64,000 nt of DNA from Stappia sediminis (GTDB lineage: Bacteria; Pseudomonadota; Alphaproteobacteria; Rhizobiales; Stappiaceae): positions 432,370 to 496,369 of the forward strand of contig NZ_WUMV01000007.1 in assembly GCF_009826895.1 (NCBI RefSeq), read 5' to 3'. The notes under the pieces were generated by a model, which was given only the letters and a program-made list of their open reading frames with translations, was not told the origin of the DNA and made no database searches. Below are positions 47,277 to 55,421 of the stretch, piece after piece. Each line of letters opens with the position of its first letter. The stretch's first letter is position 1. The translations under genes were made by a program, and so were the position numbers.

Positions 47277-48631
47277 TTACCGGTTCTCACTCTCCGGGCC
47301 CGCGTTACCGGTACGGCCAGCGGCGCACGCCTTTCTTCCGCAACCTCCTCGAAAACGGTTCCCGTTGCCTCCAGCAAGGCTTGTTTGCCGGTATAGGCCT
47401 GCCAACGGGCAAGGATCGTGTCGCAGTAGGCCGGGTCGTATTCGACGATCCGCGCCTGCCTGCCGCAGCTTTCAGCGGCGATCAACGTCGTGCCGGAACC
47501 ACCGAAGACATCAAGCACGATATCGCCACGCAGCGAGCAGTCGCGGATCGCATCGGCGACGAGAGCGACCGGTTTGACGGTCGGATGCATGGCAAGCTCC
47601 TCCATGCGTTTCGCTCCGACGCTGCTGATACCGGCATAGTCCCAGACGTTCGTTCGATAGCGCCCGGTGTCTCCAAGGCCGAAGCTGTTCACATGCGGGC
47701 CGTCGCCCACCTTGAAGACAAAAACGAGTTCGTGTTTCGACCGGTAGAACGTACCCATGCCGCCGTTCGTCTTGTTCCAGACGCACAGGTTCTTCAACTC
47801 CGAGAACGCCGCCTCTCCGGCATCGAGCAATTCTCGCATGTGCCGCCAATCCATGCAGACGAAAGCAATCGCGCCGTCACTCGCCATTGATGCGGTATTC
47901 TTCAGCGTCGTCGTCAGAAACTCCGTGAAGTCCTCACGGCTCATCTCGCCGGCAGCGAAGGCGAACTCCCGATGCTTGACCCTGCCCAGGCCTCCGACAT
48001 GCCCGTCGATGGGAACGTTGTAAGGCGGGTCCGTGAAGATGAGATCGGCACGGTCTTCGCCCATCAACACTGCGATGTCGTCGGTCGACCTGGCATCGCC
48101 ACAGAGCAACCGATGACGGCCGAGGCACCAGAGGTCTCCGCGTTTCGATACCGCCACCTCCGGAGGTTCGGGAATCCGATCGGCGGGTATGTCCGGAGCC
48201 GTCGTCGAGGCCTCTTGAGCGTGGTCGAGCGTCAGATCGATCTCGGCGAGCGAAAATCCCGTCAACGCCACGTCGAAGTCGAGATCGATCAGCGCCTGCA
48301 ATTCGATCGCAAGCACTTCTGTGTCCCAGCCGGCATTGAGCGCAAGCTTGTTGTCGGCCAGAACATAGGCCCGCCGCTCAGCCGCACTCAGATGCGACAG
48401 CTTCAGCGTCGGCACCTCATCCAATCCCAATTCTTTGGCGGCCATCACCCGGCCGTGGCCGGCGATAATTTCCTCATCGTCGCTCACAAGCACGGGATTG
48501 GTGAAGCCGAAACGGGCAATGCTGTCCGCGATCTGGCGGATCTGCTTCTTCGAATGCCGTCGCGCATTGCCGGGGTATGGCCGCAGCGCCGACAGGGTCA
48601 TCATCTCTATTCGGGACGCAATCGCCGTCAT
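47273..48631 (-). CDS. ParB-domain DNA methyltransferase
   Basis: A 452-residue protein. The N-terminal 110 residues are a ParB/Srx-like nuclease-fold domain (LRPYPGNARRHSKKQIRQI, then IIAGHGRVMAAKELG). The C-terminal part is an amino-methyltransferase with catalytic motif DPPYNVP and SAM-binding VLDVFGGSGTTLIAAES near the end, an order typical of beta-class N6-adenine or N4-cytosine enzymes. No restriction enzyme gene is adjacent, so it is an orphan phage- or element-type methylase. The longer frame starts at 48658, but the ATG at 48629-48631 has AGGAG seven bases upstream. A 3' fragment of a homologue is at 63505-63682. Confidence 0.88.
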   Translation of the reverse strand: MTAIASRIEMMTLSALRPYPGNARRHSKKQIRQIADSIARFGFTNPVLVSDDEEIIAGHGRVMAAKELGLDEVPTLKLSHLSAAERRAYVLADNKLALNAGWDTEVLAIELQALIDLDFDVALTGFSLAEIDLTLDHAQEASTTAPDIPADRIPEPPEVAVSKRGDLWCLGRHRLLCGDARSTDDIAVLMGEDRADLIFTDPPYNVPIDGHVGGLGRVKHREFAFAAGEMSREDFTEFLTTTLKNTASMASDGAIAFVCMDWRHMRELLDAGEAAFSELKNLCVWNKTNGGMGTFYRSKHELVFVFKVGDGPHVNSFGLGDTGRYRTNVWDYAGISSVGAKRMEELAMHPTVKPVALVADAIRDCSLRGDIVLDVFGGSGTTLIAAESCGRQARIVEYDPAYCDTILARWQAYTGKQALLEATGTVFEEVAEERRAPLAVPVTRARRVRTGK

Positions 48632-49490
48632 CGCCATGCTCCTTTCGCAGTCCGTCATCCGAGCGGGTGCGACAAACGTTGGGCGGACAAAGGCGAGCGG
48701 ATCAAGTGGGCGAAGATTCGCGCATCACGACAAAAAGCGAACGATTCCAGAGTTATGGAACTTTCGAAGCCTTCTCAAAATTTAAAAGGCGTTGGAAGGG
48801 TGTTCGAAGCCCGTTTGAAGGATCTGTCTTCGAAAACAGCAGCAGAATCCAGACAATCACAAACGCGTGATACACCGTGAGCAACAATACGTTGAAGGCT
48901 GGCAGCCGCTGAACTTCGAGCGCATGGCGGTAGTCGTGATGGTGATGCCGAAGAACGATTCGGCATCAAAGAGCCGATCGATGCGGGAAGCTGAAACCGA
49001 TCCAGGCCGCAGTTTCATCAGCCGATGTGCGTATCTTACCGCATCCGCCTTTCCGACACTGCGGTATCCAAGTAAAAATCGTCTCGCCTGCATCATCGGG
49101 CAATGCAATCCCGGAATTCGTGATGTCCCAACCGGCAAACGACACTGCATTCCCGCGTGAATGGCATTGCCTTCCCGCATTGCAGCCTGCTGCCTCCGTC
49201 AGAAGGAATTCGTATCCCGCTTTGCGGCAATGCAATCCCGCTTAACGGCAACGGCATCCCGGAAAACGACACTAGCCCGCGGCAAAAATTCCCTAATATC
49301 GAGGCGGATTGCGAAAAAGACGGCATCGTGACGCCTCTCCCGTGACGCATAACGTCTCTGCAACCCATTGAAAACACGAACGAACACCGACCTCTGCGCG
49401 ACAAACCCGCGACAGAATCACCCGATTCCCTGATATTTCGGAGACTTCAGCGGCCAAACCCAAAGACGGGTTCGCGGTGGACTACACCCA
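48632..49490. other. Non-coding stretch between the methyltransferase gene and repeat A2
   Basis: About 860 bp with only short overlapping open frames in both strands and no recognisable protein. It contains a 21-bp tandem repeat array (49099-49288). A perfect GCGGTGG / CCACCGC hairpin at 49474-49494 runs into the start of the direct repeat at 49491. Confidence 0.5.
49099..49288. repeat. Degenerate 21-bp tandem repeats, about nine units
   Basis: Units start at 49099, 49120, 49141, 49162 (22 bp), 49184, 49205, 49226, 49247 and 49268. Unit 7 reads GGCAATGCAATCCCGCTTAA plus C; most units share a GGCAAtGC start and a central ATCCCG. Units 1-3 and 7-9 resemble each other as triplets, indicating a higher-order 127-bp duplication. 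The period is iteron-like, but no replication gene is nearby. Confidence 0.65.
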
Positions 49491-49855
49491 CCGCCATTAA
49501 GTCTTTAATTCCAGAGACTTAATCCCTTCTCGGACCAGCCTTCCGAATTCCTCCGACATTTCGGGGAGTTTCGCGTTCACGTCGCGCGAAAACCGAACCA
49601 GAGAGCGCAAGCCAGGGCGGGTCATCTCCGATTATCGGCTAGATTTCTCTGCAGGCTCAAACGGCGGTTCGGTTTCCGTCAGCGCTCGAAACGGATAGTA
49701 GCCTTGGCGCCATGGGTGCTCCAGATTTCGTTGAATACGACGCACTTGATCGAGCAAGCTTAATTCTCGAGGCTTCCAGGATCAGGTTGAACTATTGCGA
49801 GATTCAAATCGATCCCAGAATATCAGCCTCATCTACAGGTCGGCGTTGGGCCAAA
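49491..49855 (+). repeat. Direct repeat A2, left edge of module B
   Basis: Second copy of the 20438-20804 repeat in the same orientation, offset by 29053 bp. The first 18 bases, including the ATTAAGTCT / AGACTTAAT inverted repeat, match exactly; later parts carry substitutions and short gaps. The copy is not preceded by a tRNA gene. Similarity ends near CGGCGTTGGGCCAAA in both. Confidence 0.85.
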
Positions 49856-50243
49856 CTGCTGCTACTCCTTGCATGATTTTGGAAATCGAATCTGGCCGTG
49901 AAGCGGTCATTAGCTGCGAGCCGAACGAATGGCCGGAATGGGGCCGACTGCGGACCGGCAGCTTCATGGCGATGAATGCAAATAAGGAGACATCCCTCTT
50001 TGCCATGGTTCGGTCCTCCCGAAATTCTACACCTAGGGAGCGGTGCATTGGACTGCCCCTTTCCCGGTAGCCAAGCCCCGCCTCATGAGGTGGGTTTGGA
50101 TGGGTGACGCCGTTGTCTTGCTTTTGTCAGCTTGGTGACATTCACGCCTTTGCGAGCATCAGTTTTGTATCTACCTGCGACGAATTCACCATCCCGAACA
50201 CAACTAATGATGGCTATTGTGTTGGCAACTTATAGGGGATTGG
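49856..50243. other. Intergenic region upstream of the Gabija-like operon
   Basis: About 390 bp with no recognisable gene. It must contain the promoter of the plus-strand defence operon that starts at 50244. No RNA gene or clear operator was seen. Confidence 0.4.
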
Positions 50244-52334
50244 ATGCGTCTAGGTAGTATATCCATTCGAAACTTTCGGCGTCTGAATGATGTGTCCGTT
50301 GATTTCGAAAGCAAGGAAACTGTTTTTGTTGGCCCGAACAACAGTGGCAAGACCTCTGCGACGGCTGCCATTCGCAGCTTTCTCGGGAATCGGGAATTCA
50401 AAATCCATGACTTCTCCATTCTCGCAATTGCCTCTATCGACGCCTACGTTCCCGGGAACGAAACCAACCTACCCCAAATAGAACTTGATCTCTGGTTTCA
50501 CATCGATCCGGACTCAATTGCGTTCGGTCGGGTCTTTGCCCTGGCAACGAGCCTTTCCGCTGATTTCTCGGAAATCGGGATGCGCAGCGCGTTCGCCGTG
50601 GATGACGCAGCAGAACTCTGGAAGCATTACGATGCAGCTTTCCCGCCAAAGGTAGATGGCACCCGCAAGCGTCCCTTGAGCTTCTTCCTTGGAATGGAAG
50701 GCAACTTGAAAAAGTATTTCGGCATCAAGGTGTCTTCGCTGGAGAAGCTCGAACAGGAACTCGTGGCAACGCCACTTTCCGCGCAAGAAGGCAAGAAGAT
50801 TCTCAATTCTCTGCTGCGCGTCGATTTCGTTGATGCCCAGCGGAATATTGACGACGAGAATGCCGCTAGAAGCAATAGGCTGTCAGACGCCTTTGCGACA
50901 TATTACCGGAGAAACCTGGAGCAAGCGAAATACGCGGAAGACGCCGTCACGGTCATCGAACAAAACAACGAGAATCTGACCAAGCATTATGACGAACGCT
51001 TCAAACAACTGATGACGATGATCGGAGGTCTTGGCCTTCCCTCCGACAACGACCGCGCGATGAAGGTCGTTTCGACACTCAGTTCGGAGGTTGCACTACG
51101 CGGTAACACCGAACTCTTCTACGTCGATGCCAGCACCAAACATGAGCTTCCTGAAGCCTATAACGGATTGGGCTTCAAGAACCTAGTGTTCATGGCCATT
51201 CAGGTCGATCATTTTTATCGGCAATGGCTCGCGACTGAGGACAACCGCCCGATTTGCCAGATGATCTTTATCGAAGAACCGGAAGTGCATTTGCACGCTC
51301 AGGTTCAACAAACATTCATTCGCCAGATGTGGGACGTTCTCACAGCCGACGCGCCCAAAGGTGAAAGCAAGCCCCAGCTCACAATCACGACCCATTCGTC
51401 GCACATCCTAGACACAGTCGATTTCTCAAAAATCCGCTACTTCCGCCGGTGCCAGATCCGCGGTGAAGAGGAGGGAGTGACCTATCAGGGAACAACCGTG
51501 CACAGCCTTCGGCAATTTCAACCGGAGCCACTCGCATTGGGCGGCGATGTGATCGAGCCAGAGGAAGCACTTTCTTTTCTCAAAAAATATCTGAGACTTA
51601 CGCATTGCGACCTGTTCTTCTCCGATGCTGCCATACTCGTTGAGGGGTCTGCTGAAAAACTGCTTTTGCCGCGCATGATCGACATATCGGCGCAGGAACT
51701 GAACAAGAAGTATTTGACAATTCTTGAGGTAGGTGGAGCTTATGGGATGCGCTTCGCCGGATTGTTGGAATTCCTCGAAATTCCCTATTTGGTCATCACC
51801 GACATCGACTCTGTCGATCCCGCGAGAAACCGGGCGAGTTGCGTCGCTACCCATCCGGGAGCCGTTTCGTCGAATGCGACTCTGGGATATTTCTTTGGAG
51901 AGAATGGAGTAGCCGCACTCTCCGCCAAAACCTTCAACAATTGTCTGCAAGCTGAAGGGATGCGTTTTGTCGCCTTTCAAAAGCCGTTAGAAGTTAACCG
52001 TCAGGGCAATGCTCAAACCTACCACGGACGAACCCTTGAAGAAGCCTTTGTCTTCGAAAACCTCGACCACTTCCATGCCGATGGACTCAGTATCGGCATT
52101 GACTTGCCGGATGGTCGAGCCGAATTGCAGGAGGCCGTCTGGCGGCGCATTAAAAGCGATACTTTCAAAAAAACCGAATTTGCCATGGATGTCCTTGCCT
52201 TCGAAATACCGGCAGGCGAGGACGAAGAAGCTAATGCGGGACAGAACAGGGACTGGAATGTCCCCCACTACATCGACGAAGGCCTAAAATGGCTGGAGAC
52301 ACGTCTCTCTCAAAACCAGGGAGCCGGCGAATGA
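50244..52334 (+). CDS. gajA: OLD-family ATP-dependent endonuclease, Gabija GajA-like
   Basis: A 696-residue protein with an N-terminal ABC-type ATPase and C-terminal TOPRIM nuclease. Walker A GPNNSGKTS is at residues 30-38, the Walker B region FIEEPEVHLHA near 342-352, and ITTHSSHIL follows. The TOPRIM part has the glutamate in ILVEGSAEKLLLP near 464 and the metal-binding DID of YLVITDIDSVDP near 517. In Gabija, GajA nicks phage DNA when nucleotide levels fall and assembles with GajB (literature knowledge). ATG at 50244 follows GGGG by five bases; the frame is open slightly upstream. Its stop overlaps the start of the UvrD-like gene, which strongly supports the Gabija-type pairing. Confidence 0.83.
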   Translation: MRLGSISIRNFRRLNDVSVDFESKETVFVGPNNSGKTSATAAIRSFLGNREFKIHDFSILAIASIDAYVPGNETNLPQIELDLWFHIDPDSIAFGRVFALATSLSADFSEIGMRSAFAVDDAAELWKHYDAAFPPKVDGTRKRPLSFFLGMEGNLKKYFGIKVSSLEKLEQELVATPLSAQEGKKILNSLLRVDFVDAQRNIDDENAARSNRLSDAFATYYRRNLEQAKYAEDAVTVIEQNNENLTKHYDERFKQLMTMIGGLGLPSDNDRAMKVVSTLSSEVALRGNTELFYVDASTKHELPEAYNGLGFKNLVFMAIQVDHFYRQWLATEDNRPICQMIFIEEPEVHLHAQVQQTFIRQMWDVLTADAPKGESKPQLTITTHSSHILDTVDFSKIRYFRRCQIRGEEEGVTYQGTTVHSLRQFQPEPLALGGDVIEPEEALSFLKKYLRLTHCDLFFSDAAILVEGSAEKLLLPRMIDISAQELNKKYLTILEVGGAYGMRFAGLLEFLEIPYLVITDIDSVDPARNRASCVATHPGAVSSNATLGYFFGENGVAALSAKTFNNCLQAEGMRFVAFQKPLEVNRQGNAQTYHGRTLEEAFVFENLDHFHADGLSIGIDLPDGRAELQEAVWRRIKSDTFKKTEFAMDVLAFEIPAGEDEEANAGQNRDWNVPHYIDEGLKWLETRLSQNQGAGE

Positions 52335-54175
52335 CAGCGACGCTCAAGTCAACTGAAGCCGATACGAAAATTGCTGAGTGCATCGCGAAGAACGTTTCTT
52401 TTTCGGTTATCGCAGGCGCCGGATCAGGCAAGACCACATCGCTCGTTGAAGCTCTGAAAGGAATTCAGAAGTCCCGTGGAAACGGGCTTCGGAAAAACGG
52501 TCAGCGCGTCGTGTGTATCACATACACAAACCGTGCCGTCGGAGTGATTTCGTCGCGACTAGGTTTCGATGACCTTTTTTACGTTTCCACTCTGCACGGG
52601 TTTCTTTGGGCAGAAATCGCGCGCTTTCAAGACGCTATTCGGGAGGCCCTTCGTGATGCGATCATTCCGCGGCATATGGAAAAGGCCCGCCAGAAAGATA
52701 ATGGAGGTATGTCGCAGGCAGCGCAAAAAGCCAGGAAAGATCTGGAACGCCTATCCGCCGAACTTGCTGCGCTAAACGATCAGAAACCATCGGTCTCTTA
52801 CGAAGAAACCGTTATCAGCGACTATTCGATATGTGTCCTGAACCACGATGATGTTATTGACGTCGCGGCCTATCTGATCACGAACAAACCGCTCCTACGC
52901 AAAGGCCTCGGTTTCAAATACCCCTACATTTTTGTCGATGAAGCTCAAGACACCTTTCCGCAGGTCGTAGAGGCCCTCAATGCCATGTGCGCGGGTGAAG
53001 GGTTACCCATCGTCGGGTATTGGGGCGATCCGATGCAGCAGATTTACGATAAGCGCGCCGGAGATTTTGCCGGTCCTGAAGGTTCTGAGACGATTCCGAA
53101 GGAAGAGAATTTTCGAAGCTCGACCTCCGTGATCAGTCTTCTCAACAACTTCAGAACCGATCTGAAGCAAGTTCCGGGTGGGAAGAACGTCGACGTTGAA
53201 GGAAGCGTTTTGATCACGGTCGCGCAGGCCCCTGAACCTGCTGGTCCGAGAAATACCTACACCGTCGAACAACTCGATGAAGTGACGGCAAAATTCGAAG
53301 AAACTGTAAAGAAGTGGGGATGGACAGATAATGCAACTGTGAAGAATTTATTTCTGGCTCGGCAAATGATTGCGCGCAGGCTCGGGTTTGTCACAATACA
53401 CAAGTTGTTTACAGGCACTTATTCATCGTCCAGATCCCAGTCTGATTATGAAGACGGTGCGCACTATCTTCTCAAACCTTTTTTGGACGGCATTTTTCCA
53501 TTGGTCGATACATCCCGCAACAACGATCCTAAGAAGCTGATTGAAACACTCCGAAGAATAAGCCCTGCTTTTGAAGACACTGGAGCGAACAAGAGCAAAA
53601 CCCTCAAACAGATGCTCGAAGAAGCCTCAAAACACGCCGCTGCTTTGGCGGAAAAATGGGAAGGTAATACGGTCAAAGACATTCTGGAATACTGTAGCGC
53701 GAACGCGCTTTATCCAATTTCGGACCGCCTTGCAGGTCAGTTGGCTCGCGCTCCCCGCGAACCTTATGACTCCGGCAATGAGGATCACCAAAGGGAAAAA
53801 GGCGATTGGCTGGCTGATGAATTCCTCAAGCTGAAGGCTGACGAACTCGAAAAATACATCGATTTTTTGGATGAAAATTCTCCTTTCAGTACGCAGCACG
53901 GCTCGAAAGGCGAAGAGTATGAGAACGTGCTGGTCATGATCGACGATATCGAGGCAGCCTGGAATACCTACAGCTTTTCGAAAGTTTTGACCCCTGGTGT
54001 CGCGGGCGATCCAACCGACCGGCAGCGAGAACTCACTCAAAAACTGGCTTATGTCTGTTTTTCACGGGCGGAAGTGAACCTTAGGATCTTGATGTTTTCG
54101 AGAGACGCGGAAGCGGCCAAAAAAGAACTGGTCGAGCGCGGTCTGTTCCAGGACGGCCAGGTTTCAATTTTGTAG
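52331..54175 (+). CDS. gajB: UvrD/PcrA-like helicase, Gabija GajB-like
   Basis: A 614-residue superfamily 1 helicase. Motifs in order: Walker A AGAGSGKTT at about 28-36, CITYTNRAVGVI (motif Ia), FVDEAQDTFP near 203 (motif II), YWGDPMQQIYDKR (motif III), QHGSKGEEYENVLV near 522 (motif V) and CFSRAEVN near 575 (motif VI). It overlaps the nuclease gene by 4 bp (ATGA). GajB senses DNA ends and activates GajA in known Gabija systems. Length is somewhat above simple GajB proteins, so it may be a divergent branch. A 67-bp gap separates it from the metallophosphoesterase gene. Confidence 0.82.
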   Translation: MTATLKSTEADTKIAECIAKNVSFSVIAGAGSGKTTSLVEALKGIQKSRGNGLRKNGQRVVCITYTNRAVGVISSRLGFDDLFYVSTLHGFLWAEIARFQDAIREALRDAIIPRHMEKARQKDNGGMSQAAQKARKDLERLSAELAALNDQKPSVSYEETVISDYSICVLNHDDVIDVAAYLITNKPLLRKGLGFKYPYIFVDEAQDTFPQVVEALNAMCAGEGLPIVGYWGDPMQQIYDKRAGDFAGPEGSETIPKEENFRSSTSVISLLNNFRTDLKQVPGGKNVDVEGSVLITVAQAPEPAGPRNTYTVEQLDEVTAKFEETVKKWGWTDNATVKNLFLARQMIARRLGFVTIHKLFTGTYSSSRSQSDYEDGAHYLLKPFLDGIFPLVDTSRNNDPKKLIETLRRISPAFEDTGANKSKTLKQMLEEASKHAAALAEKWEGNTVKDILEYCSANALYPISDRLAGQLARAPREPYDSGNEDHQREKGDWLADEFLKLKADELEKYIDFLDENSPFSTQHGSKGEEYENVLVMIDDIEAAWNTYSFSKVLTPGVAGDPTDRQRELTQKLAYVCFSRAEVNLRILMFSRDAEAAKKELVERGLFQDGQVSIL

Positions 54176-54242
54176 GTACCGGACAGATCCTTATGCAGAT
54201 TCACTTTTTCACATCGATCATTTTCAGGAAGATTTGAAATCT

Positions 54243-55421
54243 ATGCGTGTCCTCATTTCAGCCGACATTCATCTCGGGTCGCCGATCCGCTCGGCCGCGA
54301 TGCGCAATCCGGATCTGGGTGACCATCTGAAACAGGCAAGTCGGGACACGTTCATTCGCATTGTTGACCTGGCAATCTCGGAAAGTGTCGATGCACTGGT
54401 TCTCGCTGGCGACATCTTTGATAATGACCAACCAGACCTGAAGTCCCGGGCATTTCTGATCTCGCAATTGGCACGCGCCGCTGACGCGGGTGTTCCCACA
54501 GTACTGATCCGTGGCAACCACGATGCCCTTCTCGATCACCGAGCCCACGGTAACCTGGGCCCGAATATTCATCTGCTGCACAAGAACGAGCCCAGCGTGG
54601 AAATCGGTGGCGTGTGGTTCCACGGACTGTCTTTCGATACGGCGCATGTCTCAAAAAGCTTCCTGCCCGACTACCCGGCGCCGGTGACTGGCCGGAAAAA
54701 CGTCGGACTGATGCATACGTCGCTCGATGGCTCGCCAGGTCACGATCCCTATGCTCCCTGCTCCGAGCAGGATCTGCTGGCGCATGGCTATGACCTTTGG
54801 TGCCTCGGCCACATCCATGCCCCCTTTGAGCGCACATCAGGCCCAGTTCTCGCTGTCATGCCGGGCATTCCGCAACCACGCCACTTCGGGGAACTTACCG
54901 GCGGCACCGTCGCGATTGTCGAGCTTGATGACGACACTCCGAATATCGAACGGCATCACGTTGGACATCTGAGATTCACCGTATGCGCTCTGGATCTCAG
55001 TCAATCTTCAGATGTTCAGGAGGTGTTGAGCGCGCTTCGGTCTGCACTCCAAGGGGCGCAGCATCCCGAACACCACACAGCAGTCCGCCTGCAGGTGACC
55101 ACAGGCCATCATACCGCTGAGACGCTGACAGCCCTTGCGAGCGAATTGCTCGAAAACATCGAGCGCGTATTTATCGACAAAATCAAAGTGGCCGCCCCTA
55201 AACAGCAGGTCGACGCGAAGGCGGATGACCTGGTGCGGCTGATGCGGGCCGAGCTCTCCGAACCGGGCTTCCAGCTGGCCACCAAAGAGATCCTCGAAGA
55301 GCTCAGAAACGCATTGCCCCGCGAAATCGCCGACGATTTGGCGGAAGACGCCTTGGATGACCTTTTGGAAGAGGCCATCGCTGAAGTCATGCTGTCTTTG
55401 CACTCCGGAGCCGCGGAATGA
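54243..55421 (+). CDS. Mre11/SbcD-like metallophosphoesterase (YhaO type)
   Basis: A 392-residue nuclease-type phosphoesterase. All five metal-site motifs are present: DIHLG (8-12), GDIFDND (56-62), RGNHD (90-94), HTSLDGSPGHD near 157 and CLGHIHAP near 187. The C-terminal 150 residues are helical and probably bind the partner ATPase. This matches SbcD/Mre11 and more closely the YhaO group. The next gene overlaps it by 4 bp and encodes the Rad50-like partner. The ATG at 54243 was preferred to an in-frame TTG at 54234 because AGGAAG lies about ten bases upstream. It follows the Gabija-like pair on the same strand. Confidence 0.87.
   Translation: MRVLISADIHLGSPIRSAAMRNPDLGDHLKQASRDTFIRIVDLAISESVDALVLAGDIFDNDQPDLKSRAFLISQLARAADAGVPTVLIRGNHDALLDHRAHGNLGPNIHLLHKNEPSVEIGGVWFHGLSFDTAHVSKSFLPDYPAPVTGRKNVGLMHTSLDGSPGHDPYAPCSEQDLLAHGYDLWCLGHIHAPFERTSGPVLAVMPGIPQPRHFGELTGGTVAIVELDDDTPNIERHHVGHLRFTVCALDLSQSSDVQEVLSALRSALQGAQHPEHHTAVRLQVTTGHHTAETLTALASELLENIERVFIDKIKVAAPKQQVDAKADDLVRLMRAELSEPGFQLATKEILEELRNALPREIADDLAEDALDDLLEEAIAEVMLSLHSGAAE

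Noticed and set aside
45900..48631. Intact prophage
   Set aside because: Only DUF5681 and ParB-methyltransferase genes are present; no terminase, portal, capsid, tail or lysis genes were seen.
49099..49288. CRISPR array
   Set aside because: The 21-bp units are contiguous with no spacers between them and there are no cas genes. No other regular repeat-spacer pattern was seen in the window.
49470..49500. Possible 3' end of a tRNA or tmRNA before repeat A2 (GGTTCG followed by CCGCCA)
   Set aside because: The T-arm cannot form; the bases form a simple GCGGTGG / CCACCGC hairpin instead.
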